Shown: piece by piece, positions 15,750 to 20,464 of the stretch
Position numbering within the stretch: the stretch's first letter is position 1
How the letters are laid out: each line of letters opens with the position of its first letter
IMG/VR virus record: IMGVR_UViG_3300008120_000956
Location: 1-20,464 of that record
Reading direction: 5' to 3' (one strand)
Source: a virus
Length of the DNA stretch: 20,464 nucleotides
Translations under genes and position numbers: made by a program
Notes under the pieces: generated by a model
What the model was told of the DNA's origin: nothing
What the model saw: the letters and a program-made list of their open reading frames with translations, nothing else
The model's database searches: none

Positions 15750-17486
15750 TTACTGCTGAGCCTCCTCTGCTGGTGCTTCTGCAGCTATACCTGCTGCCTC
15801 AGCTCCTTGAGCTGCTTGCTGAAGTGCTTGTTCTACCTCTGGAGGTAGTGGAGCAACGGAAGCTGCTTGCTGTGCACCACGAATCTGATTAATTACATCA
15901 GGTGCGATAGCTCCAAGCATTGCCTCTGTAAATTCTGGAGTGATTGCGCCCTTCTCTTGTAGAAGTCGTACTGCAACTTCTGTAGGAGTTGGTGCATCTT
16001 GATCTGAGAAGCCATGAGCACGACGCCATGAGTCTGCAGAGACAGCCATGCGGTCATAACCAGCGTCTGCATCTGCTGCACGGTCATTGCGAGTTGCAAT
16101 TGCTGATGGGTCATACCAAACAACAATCTTGTTAACTTGTGACTCTTCAAAACCTGTTGCAAGAAGGTATGGGCGAAGATAAACAACAGTTAGCGCATCT
16201 GCAATAAGCAACATAAGTGGTTCGATGTGTGCTTTGTATAAAGATTCATCAATTTGAAGAGCGTTCGAGTACTTGACATTAGCAAGACCAGTAACCACAT
16301 CCTTTGGAACATCAAGTCCCTGAAGGATTCTTTCTAGTACACGGTCTGCACGCTGAGCTAATGCAGGATCGAACGAACGCTCAAACTTAAATTGCTTGAT
16401 TTTGTCACCAAGCTCTGCTGGACCACGAATAATCAATGGGACAACTGCTGATGCTGACTCTTCATCTCTGATTGGAGTCGTCATCGCATCCATTAATTGT
16501 TCTTCGAATTCGTCCTCTGCTTCTTCAGCAGTAAACCCTGCGCCGATACCATCTTCAGAATCGTAGGGGTAGTCTGGATCGCCTTGCGACGCAACCGAAA
16601 GACCATCTGGAAGATAAAGAGCACCAGCATTGAGGCGAGAGCGAGCAGTAGCACGGAATGTCCTATTCAGTAGAAGTAGTTCGGCGCAAAGATCAAGCAA
16701 ACCTCTTAGCGATGAATCTGCTTCATCCGAAAATCTTGGATGTGAACGCCAGATGCGTCCAATAAATGCATTCTTACCTAATTTTGTATTTGCAGTTGCG
16801 CCTTGTGAAGATGTTGATTGTTCACGACGGCCAATAACATTAAATCCGCCACGAACATCTGCAGTTACTTCATCAACAGAGCGAATGTCCCAAGACTCAG
16901 GAAGGTTAGCTCCTGGACGAGCTGGCATTTGAACCAAGTAGCATTCTCCTGCAACAGCCAAATTGAGTGCTGCATCTTTAAGAAGTCCTGCTTGTCCACC
17001 ATATGCTGAGTTTAGCCTACCGAGAGCACGCTCAGCTGCATTAGCAAGTCTTTGATCAACAATGCTTGAATTTCTTACAGATGTTGGTTGCTCTGATGGA
17101 TCATCAATTGCAGCTGCGTAAATACGAATGCGTGAAACAACAGATGCAACTAAATTAAAAGCGTATTTGATTTCGCCAATTGCGTCGTAATACTCCCAAG
17201 CCTCTGCTTGCCATGCGCTAGAACCAGCAGCACGACGAATTCTAAATTGCTCGAACTCTCCCTTGTCATTAATTTTAATTTGAGCTGCTGCAGCTGTAAG
17301 AGATCTAGGTGCAGAGTAAGGGACAGCTTTTGCATTGTTACTAAAGACAGAAATTATTGAAGATGTAGTTGCTGGGGCTTGAACTATTTGTGTAGAACGA
17401 GAAAAAGTTGATTTAGTTCTTTTGCGTGAAGACTTTGGAGGTTGAGGAGATGACTGTTCAGGATTATCGTTTGTAAAGATACCCAT
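15750..17486 (-). CDS. Phage portal protein
   Basis: The 578-residue length is normal for portals. Recognisable features are AWEYYDAIGEIKYAFNLVAS with RIRIYAA near residues 92-125, the wing/stem region with LLLLNRTFRATARSRLNAGALYLP, and DVPKDVVTGLANVKYSNALQ followed by IEPLMLLIADALTVVYLRPYL near 400-450, typical of actinophage portals. The first 60 residues are basic, Ser/Thr-rich and probably disordered, and end in SLTAAAA (62-68), a possible processing site. The C-terminus is Ala/Glu/Gln-rich. The start has AAGGAG five bases before the ATG. The portal forms the dodecameric ring at the capsid vertex through which DNA is packaged and ejected. No large terminase is present in the window, unlike the common terminase-portal order. 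Confidence 0.92.
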   Translation of the reverse strand: MGIFTNDNPEQSSPQPPKSSRKRTKSTFSRSTQIVQAPATTSSIISVFSNNAKAVPYSAPRSLTAAAAQIKINDKGEFEQFRIRRAAGSSAWQAEAWEYYDAIGEIKYAFNLVASVVSRIRIYAAAIDDPSEQPTSVRNSSIVDQRLANAAERALGRLNSAYGGQAGLLKDAALNLAVAGECYLVQMPARPGANLPESWDIRSVDEVTADVRGGFNVIGRREQSTSSQGATANTKLGKNAFIGRIWRSHPRFSDEADSSLRGLLDLCAELLLLNRTFRATARSRLNAGALYLPDGLSVASQGDPDYPYDSEDGIGAGFTAEEAEDEFEEQLMDAMTTPIRDEESASAVVPLIIRGPAELGDKIKQFKFERSFDPALAQRADRVLERILQGLDVPKDVVTGLANVKYSNALQIDESLYKAHIEPLMLLIADALTVVYLRPYLLATGFEESQVNKIVVWYDPSAIATRNDRAADADAGYDRMAVSADSWRRAHGFSDQDAPTPTEVAVRLLQEKGAITPEFTEAMLGAIAPDVINQIRGAQQAASVAPLPPEVEQALQQAAQGAEAAGIAAEAPAEEAQQ

Positions 17487-17522
17487 TAGAACTCCTTGTC
17501 ATCTTCAACGGAATATGAAGTC

Positions 17523-17819
17523 TTACTTATCTTCATACGCAGTCAGTAAACCAGCTACAGCTGATACAGCATAAATTATAGCAATGATAGAGATTACTGA
17601 TGGAATGATTATGAAGCCTCCAACAAAGGCTGCTGCGATCCAAAAGCTAAAACACCACTCGCAGGTGGATAGGTAGCCAATGTAGGTAGACTCTGGTGGA
17701 AACTTTTTCCAAAAGGCATTACGGAGAGAGGTAGTGATCATGTCTCTGGTGAAGAGACGAGTCACTCGGTAGCTTGCTAGACCTAAAATTACAAATTGTA
17801 AAAGTGTTATATCTATCAT
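17523..17819 (-). CDS. DUF1360-family small membrane protein
   Basis: 98 residues. LGLASYRVTRLFTRDMITTSLR followed by a YLSTCEWCFSFWIA motif is the DUF1360 signature. A hydrophobic stretch near residues 5-20, one through FWIAAAFVGGFIII and one through ISIIAIIYAVSAVAG suggest two or three membrane segments, so it probably sits in the host membrane. Family members are frequent in actinophages, where the function is unknown. A holin-like role has been suggested at times but nothing here proves it. The ATG overlaps the TGA of the upstream gene (ATGA), and 36 bases separate its stop from the portal start. Confidence 0.82.
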   Translation of the reverse strand: MIDITLLQFVILGLASYRVTRLFTRDMITTSLRNAFWKKFPPESTYIGYLSTCEWCFSFWIAAAFVGGFIIIPSVISIIAIIYAVSAVAGLLTAYEDK

Positions 17820-18184
17820 TCTTCGGGATCCTGACTCGAGTAGACAGAACTATTCTGCCCATAAGGGTTCCAACCTCGTAGACGCGACCCGCATCCACAG
17901 CTGGCATCTTTCTTGAAGGCTACAACCTTGCCAGATTCGGTAAGGACGGCATGATGGTTGTAGTCAGTATGTTTGTGCAGGTATTTTTCTCTAAAAACTA
18001 GTTTAGGGCCTTCTGGAGTGTCCTGTGCTATCAAAATGTTATCTCCTAGGAGCACAACTCGGACTCGATCAACCTTGCGAGTGCCTTCAGGGCATGGGCC
18101 TGGAATTACTAGCTCGTCTAGGCCAATGGAGTTAGGTGGAGCAAGCCAAACAACTGCTGGAAAGACATCCGAAACTGCTCTCAA
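17816..18184 (-). CDS. Conserved phage protein with CGCGSRLRGWNPYG motif, 122 aa, TTG start
   Basis: The function is unknown. The C-terminal third holds VLTESGKVVAFKKDASCGCGSRLRGWNPYG, whose Cys-Gly-Cys-Gly-Ser-Arg-Leu-Arg core recurs in small proteins near the portal of actinophages and may bind a metal or nucleic acid. TTG at 18184 is the first possible start after an in-frame stop. A GGGGA stretch lies nine bases upstream, and the TTG is one base after the stop of the preceding gene, which suits translational coupling. The gene ends in an ATGA overlap with the DUF1360 gene. Confidence 0.75.
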   Translation of the reverse strand: MRAVSDVFPAVVWLAPPNSIGLDELVIPGPCPEGTRKVDRVRVVLLGDNILIAQDTPEGPKLVFREKYLHKHTDYNHHAVLTESGKVVAFKKDASCGCGSRLRGWNPYGQNSSVYSSQDPEE

Positions 18185-18185
18185 T

Positions 18186-18527
18186 CTAGATTTCCCCTTC
18201 TACAAACTCTTCTGGAACATAAAAATCAATCCAACCTAGTGTAACTGTTGCTAGAGGTAGAACCAAAAGCACTGGAGCATTCCTAGAGGTCTTATCGATC
18301 TCTGTAAAGAACTCGTCAGAGCTTCTAACCTGCTTAGCTGCTTTGAAAGCATTACTTTGAATAAGACTTTTGAGAGGAAAGGCCATTGGATAGCGTGAGT
18401 GAGGGCTGGTCATGGTCTCAAGTTGGCGAGACTGAGGACGCTTGGTCTTCTTAGGGTTCTTCCAAACGATTACAGCAAGGTCATTCTCGCTATAAGTGCC
18501 ATTCTTTGTCTTATAGCTTCTGATCAT
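18186..18527 (-). CDS. Unknown phage protein, 113 aa
   Basis: I do not recognise this protein. The N-terminal half is basic (KNPKKTKRPQSRQLE), the middle has a helix rich in Lys and Ala (SNAFKAAKQVRSSDEFFTEI), and the end is a hydrophobic beta-like stretch (VLLVLPLATVTLGWIDFYVP) with an acidic tail. No membrane anchor is convincing. The ATG overlaps the TGA of the helix-turn-helix gene (ATGA), and the next gene starts one base after its TAG, so it belongs to the same operon. It may be a head or packaging accessory protein by position only. Confidence 0.72.
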   Translation of the reverse strand: MIRSYKTKNGTYSENDLAVIVWKNPKKTKRPQSRQLETMTSPHSRYPMAFPLKSLIQSNAFKAAKQVRSSDEFFTEIDKTSRNAPVLLVLPLATVTLGWIDFYVPEEFVEGEI

Positions 18528-19021
18528 TGACTCAAACGCCTTGCCATAGCACGATAGGTAACTCCTGCAGCCTCTGCTATAGCGGCTGTAGGGACTCCAC
18601 GAGCCCGTAACTGCTGAGCTAGGTAGGTCAACTCTTGATTGGCTTGAGCTAAAGGACTGTCAGGGCGTGTTTTAGCTCTGTAGCGCTTGGAAAGGGCAGA
18701 TAACTCCCTCAGACGGGGTCTTATTTCGGGAGGGACGCCCGGAGAAATGGATCTAAGGCGAGGAGCATTCTTGGTAGGCACAGAAGTGGTTAAGGACTTA
18801 GGTGCAGGAGATGGGATAGGACGAGAGAGCTTGAGATCCTGTGCTCGCTTAACCCAAAAGTGGATGGTGGTCTTGGGGCGAGGGGGAGAAAAAGACGCTC
18901 CAATAATTGCCAAGGACCAACCAGCTTTCCACAAAGCACGAAGGCGAGATTCCATCTCAACTCGTGTGAGGGTAGAGAGGTAGTGCATCTCGTCTACGGG
19001 AAGTTTGAGCTGCTTGTCCAT
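18524..19021 (-). CDS. Helix-turn-helix DNA-binding protein, first gene of the leftward operon
   Basis: 165 residues with two helix-turn-helix-like segments. One lies near residues 26-60 (LWKAGWSLAIIGASF, then TTIHFWVKRAQ). The other is at the C-terminus near 137-165 (LRARGVPTAAIAEAAGVTYRAMARRL) and matches the usual Q/V-P-x-x-x-I-A-x-A-x-G-V-T pattern. A Pro/Ser-rich linker separates them. Similar proteins precede the portal in actinophages and are annotated only as DNA-binding; a small-terminase-like or regulatory role is possible but unproven. No Shine-Dalgarno precedes the ATG, yet TACAAT ends six bases before it, so the mRNA may be leaderless. An internal ATG 11 codons in also lacks a good site. 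Confidence 0.78.
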   Translation of the reverse strand: MDKQLKLPVDEMHYLSTLTRVEMESRLRALWKAGWSLAIIGASFSPPRPKTTIHFWVKRAQDLKLSRPIPSPAPKSLTTSVPTKNAPRLRSISPGVPPEIRPRLRELSALSKRYRAKTRPDSPLAQANQELTYLAQQLRARGVPTAAIAEAAGVTYRAMARRLSQ

Positions 19022-19033
19022 AAAGCAATTGTA
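19019..19033 (-). promoter_or_regulatory. Candidate leaderless -10 element of the leftward operon
   Basis: Read on the minus strand, TACAAT (19033-19028) is followed by TGCTTT and then the ATG of the helix-turn-helix gene. A -10 box six or seven bases before a start codon, with no ribosome binding site, is the arrangement of leaderless transcripts common in Actinobacteria. No convincing -35 box is seen; the nearest is a poor TTCACC at a 15-base spacing. Confidence 0.4.
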
Positions 19034-19123
19034 CGGGAGTATAAAGAAGGTGAATTTAAAGAAGGACCCTTAATCTTGTACGATGCAAGCAAAAATATGA
19101 ACCTTTCCATATTTTGCTTTTGA

Positions 19124-19181
19124 CCCCGGAGAAGGGTACGGTATGTTTTCGCACTTTTCAAAATCGTTCCGGGGCTTTTTT
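19124..19181 (+). terminator. Terminator-like hairpin with long loop
   Basis: CCCCGGA (19124-19130) pairs perfectly with TCCGGGG (19168-19174), followed by C and six T. The 37-base loop is longer than usual. It points rightward, but no plus-strand gene lies upstream. It may end an antisense or small RNA, or be part of a structured RNA. Confidence 0.4.
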
Positions 19182-19182
19182 C

Positions 19183-19299
19183 CTAAAAAATATAATGCTT
19201 TTTTACCCCCCATTTTTGCTCTAAAAATAAATAAAAAATCTTCAAGAAAGTAAGCAATGTTTTCAAAGATCGTTTTTATTTTTGCTCTAAAAAATATAA
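19183..19299. repeat. Paired direct repeats in the AT-rich tract
   Basis: ATTTTTGCTCTAAAAA occurs at 19212-19227 and again at 19278-19293. CTAAAAAATATAA occurs at 19183-19195 and 19287-19299. The 16-base copy includes a GCTC core, so it is not just chance A/T sequence. Such repeats could be initiator sites beside a melting region. Confidence 0.55.
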
Positions 19300-19380
19300 A
19301 AAAGATATTTATTTTTATAACAAAAATATATAAGGCTTTTATAAAAAATATTTATAAATACAAAAAACTTATACAAAAAC

Positions 19381-19476
19381 AACTTACTCATGAGTAACTT
19401 AGACTTCTAAAAAAGGTTATGAAACTAACTTGTTACTTCCAAGTAAGTTACTCAAAGCTTTAGCCTAGTAACTTAC
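19381..19476. repeat. Cluster of GTAACTTA sites and palindromes
   Basis: TTACTCATGAGTAA (19384-19397) is a perfect 14-base palindrome. GAGTAACTTA (19392-19401) is repeated inverted as TAAGTTACTC (19444-19453), and GTAACTTAC recurs at 19468-19476. TTACTT-CC-AAGTAA (19433-19446) is another inverted repeat, and a partial AACTTAC lies at 19381. This looks like a multi-site operator or iteron cluster for a dimeric DNA-binding protein. Confidence 0.55.
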
Positions 19477-19484
19477 AAGCCAAG

Positions 19485-19500
19485 CCTAGAAAAATCTAGG
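19485..19500. repeat. Short perfect inverted repeat
   Basis: CCTAGA and TCTAGG are separated by AAAA. There is no T tract after it, so it is not a typical terminator. It lies between the GTAACTTA cluster and the promoter of the 82-aa gene and may be an operator. Confidence 0.35.
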
Positions 19501-19553
19501 ACAAGCATGCAAGGTCATAACTAGACACACCTACAAAAAATCTACGACACGAC

Positions 19554-19581
19554 TTGCAAAAGTGCAGACAAGTATTATATG
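19554..19581 (+). promoter_or_regulatory. Promoter of the 82-aa gene
   Basis: TTGCAA (19554-19559), a 16-base spacer and TATATG (19576-19581) form a plausible sigma-70-type promoter about 50 bases before the ATG. The stretch starting at 19551 (GACTTGCAAA...) is 20 of 24 bases identical to that of the next cassette at 19948, which supports function. Confidence 0.6.
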
Positions 19582-19629
19582 CTTCTCTTGTTGGTCAAAC
19601 GATCAACTAACTAACTAGGGAGAAAACAA

Positions 19630-19878
19630 ATGATTTCATATGGAGTTCATATAGTCGCAGGGGGGTTTCCTCATAACTTCCATGTTGACACAACCGCAAG
19701 TGTCAAAGAACTAATCGAAGGTTCAACAAACATCACCGCACTAATAGTTCATGAAGAGTTTCTAAGTTCATACCGCAAACTCTCTGATACTGAAATCCTT
19801 CATAGGATTTTTCTTGATAACACCGCAAGAACTTTAGAAGAGAAAGCATTACCAAGAATCTTGCAACCTATTGCCTAA
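19630..19878 (+). CDS. Small protein of unknown function, 82 aa, first rightward cassette
   Basis: I do not recognise this protein. It starts MISYGVHIVAGGFPHNFHVD and continues with a predicted helical half (SYRKLSDTEILHRIF, ARTLEEKALPRIL). It has no Cys and no clear membrane segment. The start is supported by GGGAG nine bases upstream, in a leader (ACTAGGGAGAAAACAAATG) that is almost identical to that of the following gene. It has its own promoter and a strong terminator, so it is a single-gene transcription unit. Strand and layout differ from the late operon, so it is probably an early or independently expressed gene, possibly host-interacting; that is inference. Confidence 0.78.
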   Translation: MISYGVHIVAGGFPHNFHVDTTASVKELIEGSTNITALIVHEEFLSSYRKLSDTEILHRIFLDNTARTLEEKALPRILQPIA

Positions 19879-19899
19879 CTCCCAACGGCAAAGAACTGA

Positions 19900-19923
19900 C
19901 CCCCTAGAAATAGGGGGTTTTTT
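19900..19923 (+). terminator. Rho-independent terminator of the 82-aa gene
   Basis: CCCCCTA (19900-19906), a GAAA loop and TAGGGGG (19911-19917) form a perfect seven-pair stem with a stable tetraloop, followed by six T. Confidence 0.92.
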
Positions 19924-19950
19924 CTTTTCTAAGACACGGCATATTTGGAC

Positions 19951-19980
19951 TTGCAAAGTTGCAGGGAAGTAGGTTACTAT
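19951..19980 (+). promoter_or_regulatory. Promoter of the 107-aa gene
   Basis: TTGCAA (19951-19956), an 18-base spacer and TACTAT (19975-19980). The -35 box and the spacer start match the promoter at 19554 closely, implying shared control. Confidence 0.6.
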
Positions 19981-20029
19981 TTTCCTAGCGGTAAACAAAC
20001 AACAAACAACCGCACTAGGGAGAAATCAA

Positions 20030-20353
20030 ATGGACATAGTAGTAACAATCAACGAACAAGAACTTTGGGAAGCGGTGTTCGGTTCTGCTTTTGAAACTTT
20101 CGGAACTCATTGGAACGAAATCGAATATCTAGAAGGCGACTGGGATAAGATCGGCAAAGTTCGTTTAGTTGCTATTGACGAAGTTACTGAAGAAAAGACT
20201 GAAAAGATTATTGGAATTGAAGAACTCGGCAAGGCTCTTCCTATTGCTAATAACCAAGTAAGCATGGACTTATTCAACTTCGACCAATACGATGCTATTT
20301 GCGGTGATGCAGTTCTTCAAGTTGCGGTGCTAGGTGAGGTTGTATACGGGTAA
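20030..20353 (+). CDS. Acidic small protein of unknown function, 107 aa, second rightward cassette
   Basis: I do not recognise this protein. It is strongly acidic (many Glu and Asp: EYLEGDWDKIG, DEVTEEKTEKIIGIEE) with few basic residues, one Cys and alternating hydrophobics that suggest a compact alpha/beta fold. Small acidic phage proteins are sometimes DNA mimics or inhibitors of host enzymes, but nothing in the sequence identifies a target. The leader ACTAGGGAGAAATCAAATG differs by one base from that of the 82-aa gene, and the gene has its own promoter and terminator. The two proteins show no obvious similarity to each other. Confidence 0.8.
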   Translation: MDIVVTINEQELWEAVFGSAFETFGTHWNEIEYLEGDWDKIGKVRLVAIDEVTEEKTEKIIGIEELGKALPIANNQVSMDLFNFDQYDAICGDAVLQVAVLGEVVYG

Positions 20354-20371
20354 AGCTTCAAAAACAAAAAG

Positions 20372-20399
20372 CCCCCCACCGCAAGGTAGGGGGTTTTTT
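20372..20399 (+). terminator. Rho-independent terminator of the 107-aa gene
   Basis: CCCCCCACC (20372-20380), a GCAA tetraloop and GGTAGGGGG (20385-20393) pair with one internal C-A mismatch, followed by six T. Confidence 0.9.
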
Positions 20400-20417
20400 G
20401 TTGCAATGCTTTAGTGC

Positions 20418-20446
20418 TTGACACCTACATTAGTGCCAGCAAATAA
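20418..20446 (+). promoter_or_regulatory. Possible promoter of a third rightward cassette
   Basis: A perfect TTGACA (20418-20423) is followed after 17 bases by a poor AAATAA (20441-20446). A TAGTGC direct repeat (20412 and 20431) flanks the -35 box. No gene follows before the window ends. Confidence 0.35.
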
Positions 20447-20464
20447 ATGTGCCAAGACTTCTTC

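Larger units (their letters stand above)
19022..19629. other. AT-rich intergenic control region between divergent transcription units
   Basis: About 600 bases without a supportable gene. The left part holds an inverted repeat (AAAATATG at 19092-19099 and CATATTTT at 19108-19115) and a GC-stem terminator-like hairpin. The middle, 19180-19380, is almost pure A/T with two direct repeats. The right part holds a cluster of GTAACTTA sites and a perfect CCTAGA-AAAA-TCTAGG hairpin, then the promoter of the first rightward cassette. This mix would suit an operator region, a replication origin or both, but nothing decides between them. Confidence 0.6.

Noticed and set aside
17719-17907. Minus-strand 62-codon ORF overlapping the DUF1360 and GCGSRLRG genes
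   Set aside because: Both genes it overlaps have recognisable family motifs and an ATGA coupling. This frame has neither.
19381-19476. CRISPR-like array
   Set aside because: The repeated units are only 8-10 bases, occur in both orientations and have irregular spacing with no spacer structure.
19022-19629. tRNA gene in the intergenic region
   Set aside because: No cloverleaf, T-loop GTTC-type box or CCA-proximal acceptor stem could be found. The hairpins do not fit tRNA geometry.

Overview
The window looks like the head-gene region of a tailed double-stranded DNA phage (Caudoviricetes). A portal protein and a capsid maturation protease can be recognised, and the genes are packed on one strand with overlapping stops and starts and clear Shine-Dalgarno sites. 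The base composition is AT-rich. Several domains (the HDGS-type prohead protease, the DUF1360 membrane protein, the GCGSRLRGWNPYG protein and the Cys-rich post-portal protein) resemble ones I know from phages of Actinobacteria, so an actinobacterial host, possibly a low-GC freshwater one, is my best inference. It is not proven here.

Layout. From about 19021 down to position 1 everything is on the minus strand. In transcription order it encodes: a helix-turn-helix protein, two unknown small proteins, a DUF1360 membrane protein, the portal, a 455-aa Cys-rich multidomain protein, a giant multidomain 'polyvalent' protein in two reading frames (14380 to 3438), two tiny overlapping genes, a 103-aa unknown protein, and a very long capsid maturation protease fusion that runs off the left edge. 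From 19022 to 19629 there is an AT-rich non-coding region with direct repeats, palindromes and a cluster of GTAACTTA sites. To its right are two short plus-strand cassettes. Each has its own promoter, near-identical ribosome binding site, one small unknown gene and a strong hairpin terminator. A third promoter-like sequence lies at the right edge.

How it fits together. The giant protein sits between portal and protease, where many phages carry MuF-type or polyvalent proteins that are packaged in the virion and injected. It combines a DEDDh exonuclease, a UvrD-type helicase, an ArdC-like ssDNA-binding domain with its metallopeptidase, a second zincin and several small beta-barrel-like modules, which suits DNA protection or takeover at entry. 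The reading frame breaks at one point (7958-7965) yet coding sequence continues in the -1 frame. This implies a frameshifted product of about 3,650 residues, or a one-base lesion or error. A short motif of the form (L/I/M)-T-A-(A/G)-(A/G)-G/A recurs at domain boundaries in the portal, the 455-aa protein, the polyvalent protein and the protease fusion. I propose these as cleavage sites for the co-encoded maturation protease.
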